Source: CALKXV01 sp964632495 (GTDB lineage: Bacteria > Pseudomonadota > Alphaproteobacteria > Rhodobacterales > Rhodobacteraceae). From it: 10,136 nt of DNA. This document shows, one piece after another, positions 1 to 6,223 of this stretch (position 1 is its first letter; each line of letters opens with the position of its first letter). The notes under the pieces were generated by a model that ran no database searches, was not told the DNA's origin, and saw nothing but the letters and a program-made list of their open reading frames with translations. The position numbers were made by a program, and so were the translations under genes. Where the stretch lies: assembly GCA_964632495.1 (NCBI GenBank), contig CAZWDS010000102.1, positions 1 to 10,136 of the forward strand, in the 5' to 3' direction.

Positions 1-52
1 TGCGACCTTCCGTCCCCCAGACGGACGCGCTACCAGGCTGCGCCATAGCCCG
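1..52 (-). tRNA. tRNA-Pro (anticodon GGG), 3' end cut by the window edge
   Basis: Read on the minus strand from base 52, the sequence folds as the 5' two thirds of a tRNA. There is a 7-base acceptor strand CGGGCTA, then TG, then a D arm of GCGC/GCGC around the loop AGCCTGGTA. The anticodon stem is TCCGT/ACGGA with loop CTGGGGG, which places the anticodon GGG at bases 16-18. The variable loop follows, and the T arm and 3' end lie beyond base 1. The leading C and the GGG anticodon identify a proline tRNA. It lies downstream of the merR-type gene on the same strand, 65 bases from its stop. Confidence 0.95.
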
Positions 53-117
53 ACTCGTGGGTCTTCTGAAGCATTATGAGACCGGGGGCAAGGGCCGATC
101 TGGCAAGATGTCATGGA

Positions 118-882
118 TCACTCGGCCCGTTCCAGAATGGACTTCAAACGCTCGGCCGCCGCCACAAGATCGGCGCGATGCGCGGCCAAAGCCTCGGGCG
201 AGGCGGCCAAAAGGCGTGCCGCCACACCGGCAGAGCGTGCATGGTCGGCGTCGTCATCGCTGGGATCCCGGTCCGGCACATCCGGGGTCGCGGGAATGGT
301 TGGGCGTGGGGCCTGGGACGCTTCGACGTCAACCTGAGCAGGCGTCTCGGGCTCCGCCTTTGAGGCTGCACTCGGCGCAGGCTTCGTGGCAACGCGTCGG
401 CTATGTGCAAAGACCGGCGTTTCGACGGGGGCATCCTTGGGCGCGGCGTCGGAAAGACCCCCCGAGTCTGGCGTCAAGTCTGGCGTCGGGTCTGGCTCGG
501 CATCGCGTGAGGCGCGCGCAGCCGGCGCGGGGTCCGCCGGAGCGGCCTTCGCCTCGATCACAGGTGCGTCCGGTGTCTCTACCGATGTGTCCGGCGCTTC
601 GCCCGGCAAGGCCGCTGAAAACGACGAGACATGTTTGATGCCTTCTTCGCGAAACAGCTTTTGCACGCCCCGGATCGTCATGCCCTGATCGTGCAGCAAC
701 GTCTTCACGCCACCAATCACGCGCATGTCCGAGGGGCGATAGTACCGCCGCCCGCCTGCGCGTTTTACGGGTTTGATCTGGCTGAACCGGGATTCCCAAA
801 AGCGCAGGACATGCGTGGGCACGTCCAGCCAGTCGGCTACTTCAGAGATGGTGCGGAAAGCGTCGCGGGATTTCTGAACCAA
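118..882 (-). CDS. MerR-family transcriptional regulator with long Ala/Pro-rich tail
   Basis: This 254-residue protein has an N-terminal MerR-type winged-helix DNA-binding domain at about residues 10-80. Visible hallmarks are TISEVADWL, the helix with VLRFWESRF and the wing GGRRYYRPSD. Residues about 90-210 are a low-complexity stretch rich in Ala, Pro, Asp and Glu, which is probably disordered. A short helical segment (about 211-254) closes the protein. There is no effector domain with metal or ligand cysteines, so the inducer is unknown. The start is TTG at 880-882, preceded by AAGG eight bases upstream inside the end of ihfA; the gap to the ihfA stop is only 3 bases, so the two are almost certainly co-transcribed and translationally linked. 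MerR-like genes of this type directly after ihfA are common in Rhodobacterales. The target genes cannot be read from the sequence. Confidence 0.9.
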   Translation of the reverse strand: MVQKSRDAFRTISEVADWLDVPTHVLRFWESRFSQIKPVKRAGGRRYYRPSDMRVIGGVKTLLHDQGMTIRGVQKLFREEGIKHVSSFSAALPGEAPDTSVETPDAPVIEAKAAPADPAPAARASRDAEPDPTPDLTPDSGGLSDAAPKDAPVETPVFAHSRRVATKPAPSAASKAEPETPAQVDVEASQAPRPTIPATPDVPDRDPSDDDADHARSAGVAARLLAASPEALAAHRADLVAAAERLKSILERAE

Positions 883-885
883 GGG

Positions 886-1188
886 TCAAGCCTTGTTGCC
901 AGCGGCCACACGTTCTTTCATCAGATGAGACGGACGGAAGGTCAGGACGCGACGTGGATGGATCGGCACCTCTTCCCCCGTCTTGGGGTTGCGGCCAACA
1001 CGTGCCGCCTTGTCCCGGATCGAAAACGTCCCGAAGGACGAAATTTTGACCTGCTCACCTTTGACCAAAGCATCCGACATATGCAGAAGCACGCTTTCAA
1101 CCAACTGGGCAGACTCGTTTCGGCTTAGGCCGACTTCGCGAAAAACCGCATCCGATAGGTCCATGCGTGTTAAAGTCTTTTCGCCCAT
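886..1188 (-). CDS. ihfA: Integration host factor subunit alpha
   Basis: This is a 100-residue HU/IHF-family protein, the usual length for IHF alpha. It forms a heterodimer with IHF beta (not in this window), binds specific sites and bends DNA sharply. That supports transcription activation, recombination and replication initiation. The N-terminal helices (TLTRMDLSDAVF, about 5-16) are followed by the signature region VKISSFGTFSIRDK (48-60). The DNA-inserting arm has RNPKTGEEVPI (66-76), where the proline in RNP intercalates into DNA. The C-terminal helix carries PSHLMKERV. The alpha assignment rests on the N-terminal extension and gene context. The start ATG (1186-1188) has GGGGGA seven bases upstream. 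A promoter candidate and a CtrA-like motif lie in the 167-base gap upstream. The gene is followed after 3 bases by the MerR-type gene. Confidence 0.95.
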   Translation of the reverse strand: MGEKTLTRMDLSDAVFREVGLSRNESAQLVESVLLHMSDALVKGEQVKISSFGTFSIRDKAARVGRNPKTGEEVPIHPRRVLTFRPSHLMKERVAAGNKA

Positions 1189-1221
1189 ATCGGGTCCCCC
1201 GTCATATTCAAATATCGAACC

Positions 1222-1250
1222 AACATGAGCGGGATGAAATTCCGAGTCAA
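1222..1250 (-). promoter_or_regulatory. Candidate sigma-70 promoter for ihfA-merR
   Basis: On the minus strand, TTGACT (1245-1250) serves as a possible -35 box. It is separated by exactly 17 bases from CATGTT (1222-1227), a weak -10 box. Transcription would begin about 25-30 bases before the ihfA start. The -35 match is 5 of 6 to consensus and the -10 match 3 of 6. A GANTC site (GAGTC, 1244-1248) overlaps the -35 box. This is inferred from sequence only. Confidence 0.45.
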
Positions 1251-1283
1251 TATCAAGAGCTTGGAAAACGCCTCTAACATAGC

Positions 1284-1298
1284 TTAACGAAAGATTAA
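1284..1298. promoter_or_regulatory. CtrA-type motif TTAA-N7-TTAA upstream of ihfA
   Basis: TTAA at 1284-1287 and TTAA at 1295-1298 are separated by exactly seven bases (CGAAAGA). This matches the TTAA-N7-TTAA core recognised by the cell-cycle response regulator CtrA in alphaproteobacteria. It sits about 34 bases upstream of the proposed -35 box of ihfA, in a location suited to regulation. It also lies at the centre of a 7-bp inverted repeat (CGCCTCT at 1269-1275 and AGAGGCG at 1308-1314). Binding is an inference. Confidence 0.4.
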
Positions 1299-1310
1299 TT
1301 CAAAGACAGA

Positions 1311-1324
1311 GGCGAAAACTCGCC
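1311..1324 (-). terminator. Hairpin after fabH, weak terminator candidate
   Basis: Read on the minus strand, GGCGA-GTTT-TCGCC is a perfect 5-bp GC-rich stem with a 4-base loop, 31 bases after the fabH stop. It is followed by TCTGTCTTTG, which is T-rich but not an uninterrupted T run. It could partially terminate plsX-fabH transcription or act as an RNA-stability hairpin. Read-through into ihfA remains possible. Confidence 0.35.
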
Positions 1325-1355
1325 ACTTTGGGCCACATGCCGGGGGGTGACATGG

Positions 1356-2327
1356 TCACCAGCGCAGGACGACCGACCCCCAAGCCAGCCCGCCGCCAAT
1401 CGCTTCGGTCACGACCAGATCGCCGGTTTTGATCTTGCCCGAGGCGACGCCGGTGGACAAAGCCAGTGGGATTGACGCCGCAGAGGTGTTGCCGTGATCC
1501 TGCACGGTGACCACCACGCGGTCCATGTCCAACCCCATTTTCTGAGCCGTCGATTTGATGATTCTGAGGTTCGCCTGATGAGGCACCATCCAGTCGACGT
1601 CGTCACCGGTCAGCCCCAGCTTGTCCAATGACGCATGCGCGGTGGCGGCCAGTTTTTCGACTGCGTGGCGGAAGACTTCTTTGCCCTGCATTTTCAGCAC
1701 GCCCGTGGTGTGGGTCGAAACACCACCGTCCACATAAAGGATCTCGCGGTGGCGTCCGTCGGAATGCAGGTCGGTCGTCAGAATGCCCCGGTCGTCGTTG
1801 GTGCCTTTGCCCTCGGTCGCTTCAAGGATCAATGCGCCAGCCCCGTCGCCGAACAACACGCAGGTGGCGCGGTCCTCCCAGTCGATGATGCGCGAAAACG
1901 TCTCGGCGCCGATAACCATAACGCGGTTCGCCTGACCCGACAGGATCAGCGCATTGGCCTGAGACAAGCCAAAAACAAAGCCCGCGCACACCGCTTGCAC
2001 ATCAAAGGCAAAACCGCGTGTCATGCCCAGTTCGGCCTGCACCATGGTGGCGGCGGACGGGAAGGTCAGGTCAGCGGTCGACGTGGCGACAAGGATCGCG
2101 TCCAGATCGTCCACATCCATCCCAGCCGCCGTCAAGGCTTCGCGTGCCGCATTGGCTGCCATTTTGGATGTGGTTTCACCTTCGGCTGCAAAGTGACGCC
2201 GCTCAATGCCCGAGCGCGATTTGATCCAGTCATCGGACGTATCAATCTTGTCCTCGAACCAAGAGTTCGGGACGACCCGTTCGGGCAAATAGTGTCCGAC
2301 CCCTCGGACAACTGAACGCATTGTCAT
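1356..2327 (-). CDS. fabH: Beta-ketoacyl-[acyl-carrier-protein] synthase III (FabH)
   Basis: FabH condenses an acyl-CoA (usually acetyl-CoA) with malonyl-ACP to start type II fatty-acid synthesis in the cytoplasm. The 323-residue length is typical. The thiolase fold is recognisable from VRGVGHYLPERVV at the N terminus. The catalytic triad is complete: Cys114 in QAVCAGF, His250 in VPHQANLRI and Asn280 in DHGNTSAAS. The C-terminal glycine-rich loop GGGLAWGSVVLRW is also present. The start ATG overlaps the plsX stop by 4 bases, so translation is probably coupled. The plsX-fabH pair sits in a conserved order: PlsX makes acyl-phosphate for phospholipid synthesis, while FabH feeds the fatty-acid cycle. 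Confidence 0.97.
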   Translation of the reverse strand: MTMRSVVRGVGHYLPERVVPNSWFEDKIDTSDDWIKSRSGIERRHFAAEGETTSKMAANAAREALTAAGMDVDDLDAILVATSTADLTFPSAATMVQAELGMTRGFAFDVQAVCAGFVFGLSQANALILSGQANRVMVIGAETFSRIIDWEDRATCVLFGDGAGALILEATEGKGTNDDRGILTTDLHSDGRHREILYVDGGVSTHTTGVLKMQGKEVFRHAVEKLAATAHASLDKLGLTGDDVDWMVPHQANLRIIKSTAQKMGLDMDRVVVTVQDHGNTSAASIPLALSTGVASGKIKTGDLVVTEAIGGGLAWGSVVLRW

Positions 2328-3436
2328 TTTGCCTGCTCTTTGTCGGCCGCTTTTGCGGTCTTCTCGGCCGCATCCTGCCCCGAGGATTTAAAGGATGCAA
2401 CCCGCGCGGCAAGACGCTCGTTAAATCCGCTTTCGGCCAGACGGTACGCCAGCCGAAGCGCCGAGGCGACGCCCGTGGCATCCGCAGACCCATGGCTTTT
2501 CACGACCGTGCCATTCAGGCCCAGAAAGACGCCGCCGTTGACCTGGCGCGGGTCAATGCGTTTCGACAAACGTCTGAGCGAACCAATGGCCAGCAAAGCG
2601 GCGAACTTGGACAGGAACGTCGCGCGGAACGCCTCGCGCAGAAACTCGCGGATCAAAGATGCCGTGCCTTCGCCGGTCTTCAAAGCGACGTTGCCGGTGA
2701 ACCCATCGGTCACGATCACGTCGACGCGGTCCGACGGAATGTCACCCCCTTCGACAAAGCCGACAAAATCGAAATTGGCGTCATCGGCCACATCCGAAAT
2801 CAGATCATGCGCCTCGCGGGTTTCCTGACGGCCCTTGGTTTCCTCGGTGCCCACATTCAGCAAACCAACGCGGGGCCGCGCCAAACCCAGACCGTTGCGG
2901 GCATAAGACCCACCCATCAGCGCATATTGCAAAAGGTCCTTGGCATCGGCGCGAATATCCGCGCCCACATCCAGCATGACGTTAAAGCCGCCTGGATTGC
3001 GCGAGGGCCAGAGGCAGGCAATGGCAGGGCGGAAGATGCCGGGAAGTTTCCTCAACCGCACCATCGACACAGCCATCAAAGCCCCGGTGTTGCCGCAAGA
3101 CACAACCGCCTCAGCCTCGCCATCGCGCACCGCATCAATCGCGGCCCACATGGACGTGCCTTTGCCGTGACGCATGACGTGGCTGGGTTTGTCTTCCATG
3201 CTGACGACTTCGCTGACGTCACGGATTTGGCACACGCCAGACAACTTGCGCTTCTCGACAAGCGGCTTCAGCTCGGCTTCGGGCCCAAAGACCAGAAAAC
3301 GAACGTCCGCATTTTTCTCGGCAGATTTTTGAATGCCGGCCACAATCGCAGCCGGTCCTTCATCGCCACCCATGGCGTCCACGGAAATCGTGATCAGCCT
3401 TGCGGCAGTGTCATATTGTATGGAAGCTTCCGACAT
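2324..3436 (-). CDS. plsX: Phosphate acyltransferase PlsX
   Basis: PlsX converts acyl-ACP plus phosphate to acyl-phosphate, the donor for PlsY in the first step of phosphatidic acid synthesis. It acts at the inner face of the membrane as a peripheral protein. The 370-residue product shows the family motifs in order: SVDAMGGDEGP (18-28), VSCGNTGALM, MLDVGAD, GLLNVGTEETKG and VTDGFTGNVALK. The C-terminal tail is Lys/Ala-rich. It lies 21 bases after rpmF and overlaps fabH by 4 bases. The chosen ATG (3434-3436) has its purine run AAGGG directly against it, an unusually short spacing. The true start could therefore be slightly downstream, though the first conserved residues begin only at residue 18, so the function is not affected. 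Confidence 0.97.
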   Translation of the reverse strand: MSEASIQYDTAARLITISVDAMGGDEGPAAIVAGIQKSAEKNADVRFLVFGPEAELKPLVEKRKLSGVCQIRDVSEVVSMEDKPSHVMRHGKGTSMWAAIDAVRDGEAEAVVSCGNTGALMAVSMVRLRKLPGIFRPAIACLWPSRNPGGFNVMLDVGADIRADAKDLLQYALMGGSYARNGLGLARPRVGLLNVGTEETKGRQETREAHDLISDVADDANFDFVGFVEGGDIPSDRVDVIVTDGFTGNVALKTGEGTASLIREFLREAFRATFLSKFAALLAIGSLRRLSKRIDPRQVNGGVFLGLNGTVVKSHGSADATGVASALRLAYRLAESGFNERLAARVASFKSSGQDAAEKTAKAADKEQAK

Positions 3437-3457
3437 CCCTTAGGCGCCGGCCACAGC

Positions 3458-3664
3458 TTACGCTGCGTCTTCGTCCAGGTCGATCTCGTCGGCCTGAGCA
3501 ACAACCTCGCGGTCCGCGTAATGGCCGCAAGCAGCGCAAACGTGATGCGGGCGCTTAAGTTCACCACAATTGGGGCATTCCGCCGGGTTACCCGCGACCA
3601 GTGCATCATGCGAACGGCGCATGTTACGACGGGACGGGGTGATCTTATTCTGTGGGACAGCCAT
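3458..3664 (-). CDS. rpmF: 50S ribosomal protein L32
   Basis: This 68-residue basic protein has the classic L32 opening MAVPQNKITPSRRNMRRSHD. The C-terminal half forms a zinc ribbon with four cysteines at positions 30, 33, 43 and 46 (CPNC and CAAC). So this is the zinc-binding (C+) form, not a zinc-independent paralogue. The acidic tail DEIDLDEDAA is typical of alphaproteobacteria. GAGGA lies a few bases before the ATG and is a good ribosome binding site. It sits between the DUF177 gene and plsX, as in many Proteobacteria. A 144-base gap upstream could carry an additional promoter serving rpmF-plsX-fabH. Confidence 0.97.
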   Translation of the reverse strand: MAVPQNKITPSRRNMRRSHDALVAGNPAECPNCGELKRPHHVCAACGHYADREVVAQADEIDLDEDAA

Positions 3665-3808
3665 GTCCGTATCCTCAATCTTGTCTGAAGGGCGCCGCCC
3701 CAGTTTTCAGGTCAGAGCGGTCTTACGCGCTGGCGCGCGACTTGTCCAACCCATTGTTCTAAAGAGGTCGCGAACATACTGCGATTCCGTCGAAAAGCAA
3801 GCGTGTTT
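3665..3808 (-). other. Gap between yceD-like gene and rpmF; possible internal promoter
   Basis: The 144 bases hold no gene. On the minus strand, TTGCTT followed after 16 bases by TATGTT is a weak promoter-like pair, which would make a long leader for rpmF. A GC-rich dyad (GGGGCGGCGCCC on the minus strand, at about 3690-3701) lies close to rpmF. I see no clear T-run terminator after the upstream gene. The leader could hold a regulatory structure for the ribosomal protein, but nothing I recognise is present. Confidence 0.25.
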
Positions 3809-4360
3809 TCAACCCTTTGTCCCGGGGTCATTTGCCGCCTTTTCCGCAAGCGCTTTCAGGTTCGCAAAAGGCTTGGCTTCTTCATCTGTCATCGGCGCTT
3901 TGCCGGGTTCGGTGACCGAGATATCGACAGGGTCGACACCCTCCGCACGGGGCCAGGGCGGCAAGGCCAAAGCCAGCGCTTCAGCCATCACCTGCGCCAC
4001 ATCCAGCGTCGCGGGCAGGGGGTCGGCGTTTTCGTCTTCAGGCATTTCGACTTCATCGCCGGTTGGGTCGGGCAAATCGGCCAGATACCGGCGCTCGACA
4101 GGCTCGTCGATCCGGGTCGTGACCGGATCGCCCGTCACCACGCAATTTTGCACCACGGTCGCACCAAGCGTGCCCTCCAAGGCCAGATCGCGCTGCTCCA
4201 ACGGCAAAACACGTCCCGCGAAGGTCAGCTTTTTGATGCCCCGGAGTCCAAGACTGTCTGCCAAAGCCGCGCGGGCCTCGGTGTCGGGTTTCAGCGCAAA
4301 ATCCACCACATCACGGACCGACCCGGTGGCGATGAGATAAGAAGCGTTATCTGAGGACAT
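3809..4360 (-). CDS. DUF177 / YceD-family protein
   Basis: This 183-residue protein belongs to the DUF177 (YceD) family, whose gene commonly precedes rpmF. Members in E. coli and plastids have been linked to 23S rRNA accumulation, so a role in large-subunit biogenesis is likely. Visible features are the segment VVQNCVVTGDPVTTRIDEPVERRY (here with Cys73 only, so a CxxC zinc pair is not seen), an acidic middle (GDEVEMPEDENADP, 101-114), the conserved helix VAQVMAEALALALPPWPR (121-138) and the terminal KPFANLKALAEK. I chose the ATG at 4358-4360 because AAGGA lies seven bases upstream and family members start with a short leader before the conserved part. An in-frame start 36 codons upstream would run into the omlA gene's start region. 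It is divergent from the lipoprotein gene and heads the rpmF-plsX-fabH cluster. Confidence 0.9.
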   Translation of the reverse strand: MSSDNASYLIATGSVRDVVDFALKPDTEARAALADSLGLRGIKKLTFAGRVLPLEQRDLALEGTLGATVVQNCVVTGDPVTTRIDEPVERRYLADLPDPTGDEVEMPEDENADPLPATLDVAQVMAEALALALPPWPRAEGVDPVDISVTEPGKAPMTDEEAKPFANLKALAEKAANDPGTKG

Positions 4361-4439
4361 GAGCAAATCCTTGAACCTGAGCGCGTCACTGGATATGCCG
4401 ACTAGGCGGCACTGCGCCGTTTGGCAAGAGGTGGGTGTT
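4361..4439. promoter_or_regulatory. Divergent promoter region between yceD-like and omlA-like genes
   Basis: These 79 bases must start transcription both ways. On the plus strand, TTGAAC (4371-4376) is 17 bases from TATGCC (4394-4399). On the minus strand, TTGCCA (4420-4425) is 17 bases from TAGTCG (4397-4402). Both pairs are only partial matches to the sigma-70 consensus, and the two -10 boxes would overlap, so the promoters may compete. The pairing is inferred from spacing alone. Confidence 0.35.
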
Positions 4440-4907
4440 ATGATGCGGTTTGCAAGTAAAACGGTCAAAGGGATGGCATTCGCTCTGTCCGCGACGCTTT
4501 TGGCGGGCTGCGCAACGCTGGAAGACCGCCACGGTTATATCCCTGACGCCGAATTGCTGAATGACGTCCAGGTGGGCCGCGACACCAAAGAAACCGTAAC
4601 CCGTATCTTGGGTGCTCCCGGCACCGAAGGCATCGTCGATGATCGGGGCTGGTACTATGTGCGCTCGGATTACGAACGGTTTCTCTGGCGTGCTCCGGTC
4701 GAAGTCGATCGTGAAGTTCTGGCCGTCACCTTTGACGACGCCGATCGCGTGGCGAACATCGAACGGTTCGGACTGCAAGACGGCCGCGTCGTGGCGCTTG
4801 AACGTCGGGTGACCGATTCCAACACCCAAGGCATTAGCTTTCTGCGTCAGTTGTTCTCGAACCTCGGCAACTTCAATCCGGGCGATTTCTTCAACAACGA
4901 AGGCTAG
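4440..4907 (+). CDS. OmlA/SmpA (BamE-like) outer-membrane lipoprotein
   Basis: This 155-residue lipoprotein has a basic N terminus and a hydrophobic signal. These end in the lipobox LLAGC, with the lipidated cysteine at residue 24, followed by ATLEDRHGY. The following SmpA/OmlA domain (BamE type) includes DAELLNDVQVGRDTKETVTRI and GAPGTEGIVDDRGWYYV. BamE is a small accessory subunit of the BAM complex that inserts beta-barrel proteins into the outer membrane. Many alphaproteobacteria have such a gene divergent from the yceD homologue, as here. The start is one of two adjacent ATG codons (4440 or 4443). AGAGGTG about eight bases upstream supports this start over an in-frame ATG at 4359, which would add 27 residues before the signal. 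The C-terminal extension (NLGNFNPGDFFNNEG) is Asn/Phe-rich. The exact gene name (bamE or omlA) is not certain. Confidence 0.9.
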   Translation: MMRFASKTVKGMAFALSATLLAGCATLEDRHGYIPDAELLNDVQVGRDTKETVTRILGAPGTEGIVDDRGWYYVRSDYERFLWRAPVEVDREVLAVTFDDADRVANIERFGLQDGRVVALERRVTDSNTQGISFLRQLFSNLGNFNPGDFFNNEG

Positions 4908-4944
4908 ACGGCAGGCGCGAAAACCGGGGCAGGGTTTGGCCGGA

Positions 4945-5619
4945 TCACAGGCCGGTGCCGCGACACACGACACCAAAGGTTTTGCCAAGAATGGCAAGGT
5001 CCGTGGCAAGACCGAAATCCTGCTCGTACTGGTCATCAAATGTCGCGCGCTCGGCAAAGGTTGATCCATTGCGCGCCCACACCTGCCAGCTTCCCGTCAT
5101 CCCCGGACGCAAGCGGAAATAGGCATGTCCGGGGTACATAGCTTGCTGGCTTGGCATCATCGGTCTTGGTCCGACCAGTGACATGTCACCCAAAAGGACG
5201 TTCAACACCTGCGGCAACTCATCAATCGAGGTGCGGCGCAAAATGCGGCCAACATCGGTAATACGCGGATCATTGGTCAGCTTTTGCTTCGTGTCCCATT
5301 CGGCACGCGCATCCGCATGGCTGTCCAGATGGCGGTCCAACAGTGCTTCTGCATTCGGAACCATTGTTCTGAACTTCCAGATCCGGAAAGGCTTGCCATT
5401 CAGGCCCACACGGTCCTGACGGAAAAACGGAGAATGACCATCCGACGCAACCACGACACCGATCAAAAAAAGCAGCGGCACAAGGAACGGGGCGGCCACA
5501 ATGACTGCGGCAATGTCGATGATCCGTTTGACGCCGTGTCGGTAAAGGCCAAAGCGCTTGGCACGCGGGGCCTCGGGCATCGGTTTCGAAGGTTCAAAAA
5601 ATGGAACACTAACTGGCAC
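4945..5619 (-). CDS. Sugar-phosphate transferase (monotopic phosphoglycosyl transferase)
   Basis: Proteins of this bacterial sugar transferase family move a phospho-sugar from a nucleotide sugar to undecaprenyl phosphate, the first membrane step of exopolysaccharide, capsule or O-antigen synthesis. The 224-residue protein is the short form: one hydrophobic segment (about 33-58, re-entrant in this family) and a cytoplasmic catalytic domain, without the extra N-terminal membrane region of WbaP/WcaJ. Motifs are PFFRQDRVGLNGKPFRIWKF (64-83), LTNDPRITDVGRILRRTSIDELPQ with the catalytic Asp133-Glu134 pair, SLVGPRPMMP (147-156) and RPGMTGSWQVWARN. The start is GTG (5617-5619). An in-frame stop lies just upstream, so the only near alternative is an ATG 13 codons downstream. 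No other glycan genes are in view, so the sugar cannot be named. It converges on the lipoprotein gene with 37 bases between. Confidence 0.93.
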   Translation of the reverse strand: MPVSVPFFEPSKPMPEAPRAKRFGLYRHGVKRIIDIAAVIVAAPFLVPLLFLIGVVVASDGHSPFFRQDRVGLNGKPFRIWKFRTMVPNAEALLDRHLDSHADARAEWDTKQKLTNDPRITDVGRILRRTSIDELPQVLNVLLGDMSLVGPRPMMPSQQAMYPGHAYFRLRPGMTGSWQVWARNGSTFAERATFDDQYEQDFGLATDLAILGKTFGVVCRGTGL

Positions 5620-5726
5620 TGTCTATCACCGGCTTCTGCCGGCCCTCTGGTTACTCTTGCGTTCTGCAAGACTTCTGATCCGTGCAATGACCAAACTCCG
5701 GGTCAATCTTGCACGCGTTCGCTGTT
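5620..5726 (-). other. Short gap with two stem-loops before the sugar transferase
   Basis: This 107-base gap lies between the unrecognised gene (stop at 5727) and the sugar transferase start. It carries two hairpin-forming dyads. The first is GTGCAA-TGACC (5682-5692) facing GGTCA-(ATC)-TTGCAC (5701-5714), an 11-bp stem with a 3-base bulge. The second is CTTGC/GCAAG (5656-5670) with a 5-base loop. Neither is followed by a clear T run on the minus strand. They may stabilise or partly terminate the upstream transcript, or form a leader for the sugar transferase. Confidence 0.35.
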
Positions 5727-6080
5727 TTAAGCGGCTATTGCATAGCGCCTCTTTCGCAGGTGCGCCGGACGGACCAATCCGTTTTCAGATCGCTTCAGGG
5801 TGTGCCGTTCAGGTTCTGTTTCACCTTGCGGCTCGGTGTCCATGTCCGGTGCGGTTTTGTCGTCAGCCAAAATCTCAAAAGGGTCGATATCTTCTAGAAT
5901 AAGACTTGCCTCTTGGCGTGTCGCCGGGCTTTTGGGCTTGCGAGGCGCGACAAACGGATTGGGTTCACCGTCTTCTTTCCAAGTTCCGTAAGGCACAAGG
6001 CGAACGCACGACATCACGTAATACGCATACCGCAATGCAATTGGTAACTTCGCCAAGTCTTCTGGTCTTATCCTAAACAT
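5727..6080 (-). CDS. Hypothetical protein, 117 residues, unrecognised
   Basis: I do not recognise this protein. Its first 35 residues (FRIRPEDLAKLPIALRYAYYVM onward, then SCVRLVPYGTWKED) look like a compact helical domain with one cysteine at 25. A mixed polar, Pro/Glu-rich stretch (38-95) follows, containing the acidic ILEDIDPFEILADD (61-74). The last 20 residues are basic (HLRKRRYAIAA). There is no signal peptide or clear membrane segment. The start ATG at 6078-6080 is preceded by AAAGAGTGATGAG, a modest ribosome binding site. The DNA is visibly AT-richer than neighbouring genes, and the gene sits downstream of the long structured gap. It may be a lineage-specific protein, and a role linked to the sugar transferase on the same strand is possible but unproven. 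It could also be a non-gene, although amino-acid composition and codon pattern look protein-like. Confidence 0.6.
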   Translation of the reverse strand: MFRIRPEDLAKLPIALRYAYYVMSCVRLVPYGTWKEDGEPNPFVAPRKPKSPATRQEASLILEDIDPFEILADDKTAPDMDTEPQGETEPERHTLKRSENGLVRPAHLRKRRYAIAA

Positions 6081-6126
6081 CTCATCACTCTTTACGGGTT
6101 CGTCTTTTACACACTTCCCTGTCTTT

Positions 6127-6171
6127 CCGCCGTTTTGCCAAGCCTAAAGAACGGCAAAGGCGAAACGGCGG
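6127..6171. repeat. Nested inverted repeat (leader hairpin candidate)
   Basis: CCGCCGTTT (6127-6135) is perfectly complementary to AAACGGCGG (6163-6171), giving a 9-bp stem. Within it TTTGCC (6134-6139) can pair with GGCAAA (6153-6158), sharing two bases with the outer arm. The structure begins about 46 bases upstream of the unrecognised gene's start. It would lie in that gene's leader RNA if transcription begins farther upstream. Confidence 0.5.
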
Positions 6172-6185
6172 TCCAAACAACTGAT

Positions 6186-6202
6186 CTTCGATACATTCGA
6201 AG
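6186..6202. repeat. Perfect inverted repeat CTTCGA-N5-TCGAAG
   Basis: CTTCGA (6186-6191) and TCGAAG (6197-6202) form exact 6-bp arms around TACAT. The size and spacing fit an operator for a dimeric transcription factor, but I cannot assign a family. It lies about 105 bases upstream of the unrecognised gene. Confidence 0.4.
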
Positions 6203-6223
6203 TTCGACAGGTCTTACGTTAAC

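Noticed and set aside
53..117. Possible terminator between the merR-type gene and tRNA-Pro
   Set aside because: Only an imperfect AGACCGG/CCGATCT pairing is visible and no T run follows, so no terminator is claimed.
2321..3688. Long plus-strand open frame of 455 codons opposite plsX and rpmF
   Set aside because: It is antisense to two certain genes with full family motifs. Long antisense frames are common in GC-rich genomes, and its product shows no recognisable domain.
4921..4937. AAACC/GGTTT dyad between the convergent lipoprotein and sugar transferase genes as a shared terminator
   Set aside because: The stem is only 5 bp, the loop is 7 bases, and there is no real T run on either strand. 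It is too weak to annotate.
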